From Burkholderiaceae bacterium (GTDB taxonomy: Bacteria > Pseudomonadota > Gammaproteobacteria > Burkholderiales > Burkholderiaceae_A): a stretch of 64,000 bases of DNA. The notes beneath the pieces were generated by a model. That model searched no databases and was not told where the DNA came from. It saw only the letters and a list, made by a program, of their open reading frames with translations. Where the stretch lies: assembly GCA_018401615.1 (NCBI GenBank), contig JAGYKN010000001.1, positions 62,001 through 126,000 of the forward strand, written 5' to 3'. Shown piece after piece: positions 29,556 through 37,737 of the stretch. A program made the translations under genes and the position numbers. The stretch's first letter is position 1. The number at the start of each line of letters is the position of its first letter.

Positions 29556-30472
29556 CAGGCGGCCACCGCAAAGCCTGCCTCGTTTAGGAGGGCCTCGAAA
29601 GACGCCTCAGTGTATTTGTAAGCATTCTCGGTGTGCAGGGTCTGTCCTGCCTTAAAGCGTCGGCCACCGCCGGGCCAACGAATCTCGAGGTCTCGTCTTG
29701 CCTCCAGGTGCATCTCCACGCGAGAGGCCTCCTGGTTAAACCGAGCTCGATGTCGCCAGTCGGCTGGCTCGAAGTCTGTCTGGACCGACCGATTGAGCAC
29801 CCGCAAGACATTGAGATTAAATGCCGCTGTCACCCCCAAGGCATCGTCATAGGCCGCCTCGAGCAGCCGAGCAGGCTTGATGAGATCGATGCCGATGATC
29901 AGTGCAGCAGCCTGGTGCTCTCTGATTAAACCCCGCAGAAAGTCGGTGGCCTGGGCTGGGTGGAAATTACCAATGCTCGATCCAGGATAGAAAAACACCC
30001 TCGGGCCATTGCCTGGGACCCTCCCCTCAAGGCAGTTCGGCGGGAGTCCTCTCGAAAAATCCACCACCAGGCCTGCGACCGCGGGCACACCGGGACGCTC
30101 TGATAACGACTCGAGCGCCTCGCGCAGGTAGGCCTCTGAGACATCCACGGCGAGGTAGCCAGTCGGCAGAATGCTCCCAAAGAGGCGGGCAGCCTTGGCA
30201 CAGTCTGCGGCACCAAGATCAATGAGACTGCAGCCGGTCGGCAGTTGTTTTGCGATGGCCTCATGGGCCACCGAGAAGATCTCTAACTCCTCACGCGTGG
30301 CGGGGTATTCATCGAGCAGTGTGATGGCACCAAAGAGGTGAGACCCAAGGGCATCGTAGAAAAAAGCGGGCGAGACTTCTGCCTGTGGCGACATCAGACC
30401 AGCGTAGGCCGATAGCCTGAGGTCATCAGGCTCTTGAGTCCGCAGGACGAACATGGGGATCGAGTCTTTCAT
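29495..30472 (-). CDS. egtD: L-histidine N(alpha)-methyltransferase EgtD
   Basis: A 325-residue SAM-dependent enzyme that trimethylates histidine to hercynine, the acceptor for ergothioneine and selenoneine synthesis. Family features: FFYDALGSHLFGAITLLDEYPATREE, the SAM site SLIDLGAADCAKAARLF, FFYPGSSIGNF, and IGIDLIKPARLLEAAYDDALGVTAAFNLNVL. Length is normal for EgtD. It is convergent with senA (61-base overlap) and divergent from the phnD-like gene with 47 bases between starts. Confidence 0.93.
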   Translation of the reverse strand: MKDSIPMFVLRTQEPDDLRLSAYAGLMSPQAEVSPAFFYDALGSHLFGAITLLDEYPATREELEIFSVAHEAIAKQLPTGCSLIDLGAADCAKAARLFGSILPTGYLAVDVSEAYLREALESLSERPGVPAVAGLVVDFSRGLPPNCLEGRVPGNGPRVFFYPGSSIGNFHPAQATDFLRGLIREHQAAALIIGIDLIKPARLLEAAYDDALGVTAAFNLNVLRVLNRSVQTDFEPADWRHRARFNQEASRVEMHLEARRDLEIRWPGGGRRFKAGQTLHTENAYKYTEASFEALLNEAGFAVAACYRSRSGGFVEFVAHPATAA

Positions 30473-30519
30473 GGCCGCAGTAAAACACAGACCTTGAGGC
30501 CTTGCCTTAAACTGCGACC

Positions 30520-31374
30520 ATGAAAACTAAACTCATCGTTCTCTTGATCTCTCTGGGCATCTCGACCTCGGGCATGGCAGAGCAGGTCCTTCGAATCTCC
30601 AGCATTCCCGAGGAGGCCGCCACCGAGCAGGTTCGAAAGCTCAAGCCTCTTGCCGATTACCTTGGCCGTGAGGTGGGCGCAAGAGTCATCTTCACGCCCG
30701 TCAACGATTACCCAGCTGCGGTCGAGGCCCTGGTCAACAAGAAGATCGATCTGGTCTGGCTTGGTGGCTCCACCTTCATACAGGCCAAGATAAGGTCCAA
30801 AGACATGGTGGTGCCGCTGTTGCAACGGCAGGAAGACACCGACTTTAAGTCGATCTTCATCACCCGGGCTGGCTCAGGCATCACACGGCTTGAAGACCTC
30901 AAGGGCAAGACCGTCAGCTTTGGCTCGCCCTCGAGCACCTCTGGTCACCTCATGCCGAGGAAGTACCTCATGGATGTTGGCCTTGAGCCCGAGCGAGATT
31001 TCAAACGCATCGCCTACAGCAAGGCCCACGATGCCGCCATCGCAGCGGTGGCAAGCGGGCAGGTCGATGCTGCTGCGCTCGACATCACCGTCTGGCAGAA
31101 ATTTGTCTCTGAGAATCGGGTGGACACCACCAAGGTGGTGTCCTTTCACACCACCCCGGGCTTTTTCAACTACAACTGGACGGTCCATCGCGACATGCCC
31201 AGCGAGCTCCAGCAGAAGATCATTGCAGCGTTCTTAAAGCTCAGCCCAAAGACCGCCGAAGGCAAGGAGATCCTGACCCTCAACCGTGCAACGCGCTACA
31301 TCCGCACGGAGGCCAAGAATTACGACGGGATCGAGGCAGCTGCCCGAGCTGCGGGCCTGCTGGCAACCCCCTAG
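30520..31374 (+). CDS. PhnD-family periplasmic binding protein, putative selenium oxyanion receptor
   Basis: A 284-residue protein with a signal peptide (cleavage near GMA-EQ). The body is of the PhnD/phosphate-phosphonate-like type: KLKPLADYLGREVGARVIFTPVNDYPAAVEALVNKKIDLVWLGG, LKGKTVSFGSPSSTSGHLMPRKYLM and the hydrophobic DAAALDITVW. There are no phn C-P lyase genes nearby. PhnD-like proteins next to selD and senB-type glycosyltransferases have been described as putative selenate-type transporters, and the location 47 bases from egtD supports that. The ligand (selenite, selenate or other) is inference. First gene of a four-gene operon. Confidence 0.82.
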   Translation: MKTKLIVLLISLGISTSGMAEQVLRISSIPEEAATEQVRKLKPLADYLGREVGARVIFTPVNDYPAAVEALVNKKIDLVWLGGSTFIQAKIRSKDMVVPLLQRQEDTDFKSIFITRAGSGITRLEDLKGKTVSFGSPSSTSGHLMPRKYLMDVGLEPERDFKRIAYSKAHDAAIAAVASGQVDAAALDITVWQKFVSENRVDTTKVVSFHTTPGFFNYNWTVHRDMPSELQQKIIAAFLKLSPKTAEGKEILTLNRATRYIRTEAKNYDGIEAAARAAGLLATP

Positions 31375-31377
31375 CCC

Positions 31378-32193
31378 ATGCTGGCACTGACTGATTGCAG
31401 CCACCTTCACCCCGGGGCTGCTCCAGACCGCTTTGCACTGCGCTCCGTGAGCCTGTCCATCGAGGCTGGTGAGCAGGTCGCCATCATCGGACCGTCTGGG
31501 GCTGGCAAGACGAGTCTCATCCACCTCCTTGCCCTCGCAATGCGGCCAACCCGAGGAGATCTCTTGTTTGGAGGGGCCTGTCCCTGGGGTCAGTCGGGCC
31601 GCCAGCGGCATGGTCTGCGCTCCACCCTGCTTCTTGTCCCGCAGGTGCCGCCCCTGCCGCCCCGGCAACGGGTCGTCACCAGCCTCATGGCTGCGAGGCT
31701 CCCAGCCATGAGCCTGCTGCGCAGCCTGGCCTCCCTCTTCTACCCCCTGGACATTCCAGCTGCCCATCAGGCGCTCTGTGCATTCGACCTCGAAGAGAAG
31801 TTGTTTGAGCGCGTGGATCGACTCTCTGGTGGAGAGCGTCAACGGGTGGGCCTCGCCCGTTGCCTCATGACACGGGCTCAACTCTGGCTGCTCGATGAGC
31901 CGCTCTCGGCACTCGATCCGGTCAAGGCACGGGCAGCACTTGCCACTGTCTTATCGGCTGCAGAGGCTGCCAATGCCACCCTGGTGGTGAGCCTCCATCA
32001 GGTCGATCTTGCCCTGGCCCACTTTCCCAGGATCATCGGCCTGCGTGACGGCGAAGTGGTCTTTGATGTGCGGCGTCAAGACCTGCGAGACAACCAAGTC
32101 GCGGCCCTCTACAACGGTGAGACGGCCTCCCCTGAGGCATCAGCAGACCCCTGGCCAGAGGAGTCATTGATCCCCGTCACCGGCTGCAGATGA
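31378..32193 (+). CDS. PhnC-type ABC transporter ATPase (putative selenium oxyanion import)
   Basis: A 271-residue ATPase. Walker A GPSGAGKTSL (residues ~40-49), signature LSGGERQRVGLARCL, Walker B LWLLDEPLSAL and the switch histidine in VVSLHQVDLAL. The PLPPRQRVVTSLMAARLP stretch and the Leu-Ala-Ser-Leu-Phe segment fit the PhnC group. It begins 3 bases after the binding-protein stop and overlaps the first permease gene (ATGA). Confidence 0.85.
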   Translation: MLALTDCSHLHPGAAPDRFALRSVSLSIEAGEQVAIIGPSGAGKTSLIHLLALAMRPTRGDLLFGGACPWGQSGRQRHGLRSTLLLVPQVPPLPPRQRVVTSLMAARLPAMSLLRSLASLFYPLDIPAAHQALCAFDLEEKLFERVDRLSGGERQRVGLARCLMTRAQLWLLDEPLSALDPVKARAALATVLSAAEAANATLVVSLHQVDLALAHFPRIIGLRDGEVVFDVRRQDLRDNQVAALYNGETASPEASADPWPEESLIPVTGCR

Positions 32194-33023
32194 CGGCCCA
32201 TGCCGGCATGCTTCGCGATCCAGCGTGGACAAGGCGTTGGCTCGGCCTGAGCATTGCCGTTGTCATCCTGTGGCCCCTTTTTCTCATCACAGAGTTTCAA
32301 CCCGGGCGGCTACTGGGCAGCGAGTCGCTCCGGGAGACGGGGCGTTTTCTAGAGAGTTTTCTGCCGCCGAGAATCGATCCTGACTTCCTCCTCCTGGTGG
32401 TCACAGCTGCCTGGAAGACTGTTGCCATGGCCACTGCTGGCCTCTGCCTGGCCCTGCTGGCAGCCATTCCCATGGCCCTTCTCATCACCGAGCGGCTCTC
32501 GATCGGCGCCACCGAGGGCAGAATGCATCCGCTGGCCAGGCTTGCACGGACGCTGCTGCGTGGGGTCATGGCCGTCTTGAGGTCGGTGCCAGAGTTGGTC
32601 TGGGCCCTCATGTTTGTTCGAGTCGTGGGGCTTGGTCCAACAGCGGGAGTCCTGGCCATCGCCATCACCTACAGCGGCATGCTGGGAAAAGTCTATGCGG
32701 AGATCCTTGAGAGCGGCCCCCCTGAGACCGCCAAGACCCTCCTGCAAAATGGGGCTGGCCGACTCCAGGCGTTGGCCTACGGATTGCTGCCCCAGAACGC
32801 CACCGAACTCACCTCCTACACGGTCTATCGCTGGGAGTGTGCAATTCGCTCATCGGTTGTCTTGGGCTTTGTTGGGGCGGGCGGCCTCGGACAGGAGTTA
32901 GAGCAGTCGATGGCAATGTTTGCAGGCGGTGAGGTGGCCACCATGCTGCTTGCATTTGTGGTCTTGGTTGGCCTGGCCGATATCCTGAGCCGGCTGCTGC
33001 GGCGGCAGCTCGAGGCAGCATGA
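32190..33023 (+). CDS. PhnE-type ABC transporter permease 1
   Basis: A 277-residue membrane protein. It has an N-terminal helix (SIAVVILWPLFLITEF), a multi-helix core, and the PhnE-family coupling region VYAEILESGPPETAKTLLQNGAGRLQALAYGLLPQ, plus YTVYRWECAIRSSVVLGFVGAGGLGQEL. It forms the channel with the second permease. It overlaps both neighbours by 4 bases. Confidence 0.87.
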   Translation: MTAHAGMLRDPAWTRRWLGLSIAVVILWPLFLITEFQPGRLLGSESLRETGRFLESFLPPRIDPDFLLLVVTAAWKTVAMATAGLCLALLAAIPMALLITERLSIGATEGRMHPLARLARTLLRGVMAVLRSVPELVWALMFVRVVGLGPTAGVLAIAITYSGMLGKVYAEILESGPPETAKTLLQNGAGRLQALAYGLLPQNATELTSYTVYRWECAIRSSVVLGFVGAGGLGQELEQSMAMFAGGEVATMLLAFVVLVGLADILSRLLRRQLEAA

Positions 33024-33808
33024 TCGATCCGGCCGCCAACCAGCCTTACCGAATCAGCTCGAGCATGCGCGGCAGTCGCTGCTGGGCCTGCTGGACCCTG
33101 GTGCTCCTGCTCACCCTCTTGCTGCTCAGCATCCTGAGCCTGGACCTCGAGGTCCGGGTGATCTTTCAGGCAGACAGCCTTCGCAGGCTTGCCAGTTTTG
33201 TGGGCGAACTCTTCCCACCGAATGTCTCGCCAGATTTTCTCGAACGAATTTTCCATGCCAGCTTAGAGACCCTGGCCATGTCTGCCCTTGGGACACTGCT
33301 GGCCATGCTCTTTGGACTGATCTTGGCTGTCCTGAGGCATCCCGTCACCAGCATCTTGCTCAATGTCCTTCGGGCAATACCAGACCTCGTCTGGGCGGCC
33401 TTGCTCCTCATCTCAGCAGGGCTCGGGCCATTTGCGGGAACGCTTGCATTGGCGCTCCACACGACCGGTGTGCTGGGCAGGCTCTTCTCGGAGGCCCTTG
33501 AGAATGCCCCCAGACACCCCGAGGAGACACTCCGAGTCCTCGGGGCCTCGCGCGCCCAGAGGTTTTTCTACGCCACGCTTGTCCAGGTGATGCCGCAGCT
33601 CATGGCCTATAGCCTCTACCGATGGGAAAACAACATCCGTGCCGCCACCGTGCTGGGCGTGGTGGGCGCTGGCGGGTTGGGTCAGATGCTCATGGTGCAC
33701 ATGAGCCTCTTTCAGATGAGCAGCATGTCAACCGTGCTGCTGGCCATGTTGGTGTTGGTGCTGTTGGTCGACCAGCTTAGCGCCAGACTTCGACGGGCCC
33801 TCCAGTAG
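33020..33808 (+). CDS. PhnE-type ABC transporter permease 2
   Basis: A 262-residue paralogue of the preceding permease, with the same layout and a matching coupling loop (LFSEALENAPRHPEETLRVLGASRAQRFFYATL) and YSLYRWENNIRAATVLGVVGAGGLGQML. Two PhnE-type subunits probably form a heterodimer. It ends 7 bases from the convergent ferredoxin-NADP reductase gene. Confidence 0.87.
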   Translation: MIDPAANQPYRISSSMRGSRCWACWTLVLLLTLLLLSILSLDLEVRVIFQADSLRRLASFVGELFPPNVSPDFLERIFHASLETLAMSALGTLLAMLFGLILAVLRHPVTSILLNVLRAIPDLVWAALLLISAGLGPFAGTLALALHTTGVLGRLFSEALENAPRHPEETLRVLGASRAQRFFYATLVQVMPQLMAYSLYRWENNIRAATVLGVVGAGGLGQMLMVHMSLFQMSSMSTVLLAMLVLVLLVDQLSARLRRALQ

Positions 33809-33815
33809 GCGGCGC

Positions 33816-34592
33816 CTACCGTTCGACGAAGGCCCTCTCAATGACATAGTCACCGGGCTGACCCAGGCCAGGCGAGGCCACAAACCCCCGAGCATCGAGG
33901 ATCTCAGCAGTCTCCTTGAGCATCGATGGGCTGCCGCAGATCATGCAGCGATCCTGGCTTGGATCGATTGTGGGCAGTCCAATGTCTGCAAAGAGTTTGC
34001 CAGAGGCGATTGCGGTGGTCAGTCGGCCGGTATGGGAGAACGCCTCTCGCGTGACGGTTGGGTAATAAATGAGTTGGCTCGACACCATCTCTCCGAGGAA
34101 CTCGTGTTGGGGGAGGTCCGTGGAAAGGTAGTCGCCATAGGCCAGTTCACTCACCAGCCTCACCCCATGGATGAGGATCACCCGCTCGAAACGCTCATAG
34201 GTGTCCGGGTCTCGCACGATGCTCATAAATGGTGCCAGGCCGGTGCCCGTTGAGAAGAGATAGAGGTGTCGGCCCGGCCTGAGATCGTCGATGACGAGCG
34301 TGCCAGTGGCCTTGTCTCCAACCAGAATGGGATCGCCCAGCTTGATGTGTTGGAGGCGTGAGGTCAGCAGCCCATCTGGAACCTTGATGGAGAGGAACTC
34401 AAGCTGCTCCTCGTAATTTGGGCTCACCACGCTATAGGCCCTGGCCAGTGGCCGACCATCGATCTCCAGGCCAATCATCACGAAGTGTCCATTCCTGAAT
34501 CGAAAGGACTGGTCTCGGGTGGTGGTAAACGAGAAGAGGGTCTCGTTCCAATGGGTCAGGCTGGTGACGGTCTCAGTTCGATAGGTGGCCAT
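33816..34592 (-). CDS. fpr: Ferredoxin-NADP(+) reductase
   Basis: A 258-residue FAD flavoprotein exchanging electrons between NADPH and ferredoxin or flavodoxin. The FAD-binding PLARAYSVVSP motif (Arg-Xaa-Tyr-Ser), LFSTGTGLAPFMSIVRDPDTYERF, ILIHGVRLVSELAY and CMICGSPSMLKE are present, and it ends FVER rather than with a plant-type C-terminal Tyr. This fits the bacterial subclass also linked to oxidative stress. It is convergent with the second permease. Confidence 0.92.
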   Translation of the reverse strand: MATYRTETVTSLTHWNETLFSFTTTRDQSFRFRNGHFVMIGLEIDGRPLARAYSVVSPNYEEQLEFLSIKVPDGLLTSRLQHIKLGDPILVGDKATGTLVIDDLRPGRHLYLFSTGTGLAPFMSIVRDPDTYERFERVILIHGVRLVSELAYGDYLSTDLPQHEFLGEMVSSQLIYYPTVTREAFSHTGRLTTAIASGKLFADIGLPTIDPSQDRCMICGSPSMLKETAEILDARGFVASPGLGQPGDYVIERAFVER

Positions 34593-34654
34593 GAGGGGGT
34601 CTCTTCAATTATTGCTCGGGCCCGCGCAGGATGACCGGGGCGCAGGGCCTGGGT

Positions 34655-35032
34655 CTAGCTGAGTTGGAGTGCGTGGTATTCGAGGTCTGCAAGTGCCAGG
34701 ATGTCGAGGGCCTTTTCGTGGGTTGACTCCAAGACCACCGGGGGCGCCAGGCCCACATCTGCTGCCTCACGCCAGCGGCCAGCGCACAGACACCAGCGGT
34801 CTCCGGGCTTGAGCCCAGGGAATCGGAATTCCGGCCGCGGGGTTGAGAGGTCGTTGCCGCGCTCAGCTGAAAAGGCCAGGAAGGCCTCCGTCATCACCGA
34901 GCAGACGGTGTGACGCCCGAAATCCTCCGGGCTCGTGTTGCAACAACCGTCTCGATAAAAGCCGGTGAGGGGGTCTAGGCCGCAGGGCTGCAGCCTTCCC
35001 CCTTGCACATTCTTGGCGTTGGTCTCTGTCAT
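34655..35032 (-). CDS. DUF2237 family protein
   Basis: A 125-residue conserved protein of unknown function. Features: LQPCGLDPLTGFYRDGCCNTSPEDFGRHTVCSVMTEAFLAFS and GLKPGDRWCLCAGRWREA. These are hallmarks of DUF2237, including the conserved cysteine pairs. No signal peptide. It lies between DUF3501 and the fpr gene on the same strand. Confidence 0.85.
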   Translation of the reverse strand: MTETNAKNVQGGRLQPCGLDPLTGFYRDGCCNTSPEDFGRHTVCSVMTEAFLAFSAERGNDLSTPRPEFRFPGLKPGDRWCLCAGRWREAADVGLAPPVVLESTHEKALDILALADLEYHALQLS

Positions 35033-35058
35033 AAGAGGATCTTAAGCCAGATCTGCAC

Positions 35059-35643
35059 TCACGCCAGGTCTGCAACCAGCGAGGCCCGCGACTCTGGTGG
35101 GACTGGGTCAAGCGTGACCCTGAGGGCTGGATGGTCGATGCCCATGGCCAGGCCCACACCGTACTTGAGCGCCGCGGCCATGTCTTCGTCGAGCTCAAAC
35201 CGCATGAAGTGAACGCTTGAGGTCTTCTCATCATTCTCGCGCTCAAGGTCTTCATCTGCAATGGCCCAGACCTTCTCACGGCCCTCGACCTGCACCCATA
35301 CCCTTGCCTCGACGCCCTTGAGCTTGCGCAGTTCAACCTTGCGGATCTCGGGGTTCGGGTACTCGATCATCATGGTGGCTTTGAAGTTGCGTCCATCGGG
35401 CACCAGGGGGTTGTATGCATCGAGCTCATCCTGGATGCCCTCGGCCTCAAATGTCTTTTCAATCCGCAGCATCTCTTGAATCTGATAGCGAATGGTCTTC
35501 TCATCTTCAAAGAGCAGGCTCACATGCTCGCCAAGGGCAATGCGACGAATGTTCTTATGGGCCATGACCTCGGCCCGGAACTGATTGCGTATGCGAGCGT
35601 AATGCTCGAGGGTCCAGAGGGATTCGGCCGTGATTTTTCCCAT
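35059..35643 (-). CDS. DUF3501 family protein
   Basis: About 194 residues, matching DUF3501, a cytoplasmic family almost always found beside rubrerythrin and a GlpC-like Fe-S protein. Recognisable text: LWTLEHYARIRNQFRAEVMAHK, HVSLLFEDEKTIRYQIQEMLR, VPDGRNFKATMMIEY and SSVHFMRFEL. GGAGA lies 7 bases before ATG 35643, so I use that start rather than 35661. The biochemical role is unknown. It is 49 bases downstream of the Fe-S gene. Confidence 0.88.
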   Translation of the reverse strand: MGKITAESLWTLEHYARIRNQFRAEVMAHKNIRRIALGEHVSLLFEDEKTIRYQIQEMLRIEKTFEAEGIQDELDAYNPLVPDGRNFKATMMIEYPNPEIRKVELRKLKGVEARVWVQVEGREKVWAIADEDLERENDEKTSSVHFMRFELDEDMAAALKYGVGLAMGIDHPALRVTLDPVPPESRASLVADLA

Positions 35644-35692
35644 GTTTACTTCTCCAGTCATGATGACATCCTTTCCTAGTGGTGTATTGAAA

Positions 35693-37051
35693 TCAGAGTC
35701 CGTAGGCGCGGGCGAGCAGGCTCAGTGGGTGGGCCACCTTGCCGGCGCCCTTGCCCGCCATTCCCTGCTCAATGTGATGGCCTGCAAGCTGACAGTCCGA
35801 GGCAATGAAATCGGGAAGACCCCCGCCTTCTGCCGCCTGAGGATGCTCTGCCATCTGGCGAAAGACCGGGCCGCCGATTTTAAGGGCCGTCTCGTGAAAC
35901 TCCTTCTTGACCCCCCAGGTGCCTGCATGGCCGGAGCAACGCTCCACGGTATTGACGGCGGTGTTGGGCACCATCTCGAGGGTCTCTCGTGTCTTCTGAC
36001 CAACATTCTGGACGCGAAGGTGACAGGCCACGTGGTAGGAGACATTGCCCAGGCCTTGTTTGAAGTCAGTCTTTAGGAGCGCGTCTTTGTGCCGGAGTTG
36101 AAAGTACTCGAATGGATCAAACATGGCGGCCTTTACAGCCTGTGCGTCTGCGTCATTCGGAAACATCAGCGGCAGCTCTTGCTTGAACATGAGGGTGCAA
36201 GACGGAATTGGTGTGACGATTGCATAGCCCTGTCTGGCCAATGCCGCCAACTGAGGGAGGGTCTTTTTGGCCAGTGCGGCCACGGAGTCGAGATCTCCGA
36301 GCTCGAGCTTGGGCATGCCACAACAGGCCTGTTTCTCAACCAGGATGTAGGGAATCTCGTTGTGTTCCAGGACCTTGATGAGGTCGTGACCAATCCCAGG
36401 CTCATTCCAGTTGACATAGCAGGTGCTGTAGATCGCCACCTTGCCCAGAGAGCGGGCACCGTTCTGAACGGGATGATCGCTTGACCGCTTGGCATGCTTC
36501 TCAAAGACGGCGCTGGTGTACTCGGGCAGCCAGGCATCCTTGTGGACCCCAAGGAGCTTCTCGCCCAAGGCACGGGCGGGCTTGATCTTTGCGATGGCAT
36601 TGACGGCCTGGACCACCACCGGGATGGTGGCGAGCTTGCCGTTGGCCGATGTGTTGGAGAGCGTGACATCTCGAAACGTCGTGGGCGTGCCCTTCTTGAA
36701 CTGAATGGCCTTTGCCCGAAGCATGGTGTGGGGGAAGTCCAGGTTCCATGGGTGGGGCGGCACATAGGGGCATTTGGTCATGTAGCAGACATCACAGAGG
36801 TAGCACTGGTCGACCACATCCCAATAACGCTTCCTGTCGACACCATCGAGCTCGCCGGTCTGGCCGTCGTCGATGAGGTTAAAGAGGGTGGGAAAGGAAC
36901 CACAGAGGCTCACGCAACGGCGGCAGCTGTGGCAGATGTCAAAGATGCGCTCCATCTCGTCGAAGCATTCTTTTTCATCGTAGAAGGCTGGATTGAGCCA
37001 GTCGAGCGGGTGCCGGGTGGGGGCCTCTAGGGAGCCTTCGCGAACAGTCAT
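35693..37051 (-). CDS. GlpC-like (Fe-S)-binding oxidoreductase subunit
   Basis: About 452 residues with two N-terminal ferredoxin-type clusters, ICHSCRRCVSLCGSFP and CYLCDVCYMTKCPYVPPHPW, and two C-terminal cysteine-rich CCG-type domains (EKQACCGMP, ERCSGHAGTWG). It resembles the cytoplasmic/membrane-associated electron-transfer proteins GlpC and HdrD. There is no flavin domain, so it must pass electrons between partners. Its place between rubrerythrin and DUF3501 suggests it supplies reducing power for peroxide removal (inference). Confidence 0.88.
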   Translation of the reverse strand: MTVREGSLEAPTRHPLDWLNPAFYDEKECFDEMERIFDICHSCRRCVSLCGSFPTLFNLIDDGQTGELDGVDRKRYWDVVDQCYLCDVCYMTKCPYVPPHPWNLDFPHTMLRAKAIQFKKGTPTTFRDVTLSNTSANGKLATIPVVVQAVNAIAKIKPARALGEKLLGVHKDAWLPEYTSAVFEKHAKRSSDHPVQNGARSLGKVAIYSTCYVNWNEPGIGHDLIKVLEHNEIPYILVEKQACCGMPKLELGDLDSVAALAKKTLPQLAALARQGYAIVTPIPSCTLMFKQELPLMFPNDADAQAVKAAMFDPFEYFQLRHKDALLKTDFKQGLGNVSYHVACHLRVQNVGQKTRETLEMVPNTAVNTVERCSGHAGTWGVKKEFHETALKIGGPVFRQMAEHPQAAEGGGLPDFIASDCQLAGHHIEQGMAGKGAGKVAHPLSLLARAYGL

Positions 37052-37145
37052 TTGAATTTCTCTCTGTATGGTCTTGGTGGTGCCTGGTTCGAAAACCACA
37101 GGGCCCTGGAGATTGCCAAGGCCCTGCAGTTCACGAACCTAAAGA

Positions 37146-37568
37146 CTAGGCAATGTGAGTGTCTAAGGCCTTTTGAAACTTGTTGGCATGCGAGCGCTCG
37201 GCCTTGGCCAGCGTCTCAAACCAATCAGCGATCTCATCAAACCCTTCGTTGCGTGCATCCTTGGCCATGCCGGGATACATGTCGGTGTACTCGTGCGTCT
37301 CACCAGCGACTGCCGAACGCAGGTTGGATGCAGAGTCTCCGATTGGCAGGTCTGTTGCAGGATCCCCCACGAGTGCAAGATAGTCGAGGTGGCCATGGGC
37401 GTGCCCAGTCTCACCTTCGGCCGTTGCACGAAACAGCGAGGCAACTTCGGAATGGCCTTCAACGTCGGCCTTGTTTGCAAAATACAGATAACGACGATTG
37501 GCTTGGCTCTCGCCCGCAAACGCATCCTTGAGATGCTGGTGCGTCTTGGTACCTTTGAGTTGAGGCAT
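37146..37568 (-). CDS. Rubrerythrin (short, no rubredoxin domain)
   Basis: A 140-residue ferritin-like di-iron protein: DAFAGESQANRRYLYFANKAD, RATAEGETGHAHGHLDYL, VAGETHEYTDMYPGMAKDARNEGF and AKAERSHANKFQKAL carry the expected Glu/His iron ligands. The C-terminal rubredoxin Cys4 domain of classical rubrerythrin is missing, as in the sulerythrin-type. Known role of the family: reduction of hydrogen peroxide. First gene of the rbr-FeS-DUF3501-DUF2237-fpr strand. Confidence 0.9.
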   Translation of the reverse strand: MPQLKGTKTHQHLKDAFAGESQANRRYLYFANKADVEGHSEVASLFRATAEGETGHAHGHLDYLALVGDPATDLPIGDSASNLRSAVAGETHEYTDMYPGMAKDARNEGFDEIADWFETLAKAERSHANKFQKALDTHIA

Positions 37569-37737
37569 GTGTCTCTCCTATGGGTTGAACAAAAAAAAAC
37601 AGTCTCACAACAGAATGTCCAAGACGAGAACTTGAACACATGCTGGATTGTGGTCAGACTCGAACGATGCGTCCAATTGAAAAATTCAACGATCTCGATT
37701 GACCCAGCCTATATTCAATGCGAAAGATGACATCACC

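Noticed and set aside
30520-33808. A plain phosphonate (phn) uptake operon
   Set aside because: No phn catabolic gene is nearby and the neighbours are all selenium or ergothioneine-type genes; kept as a weaker alternative.
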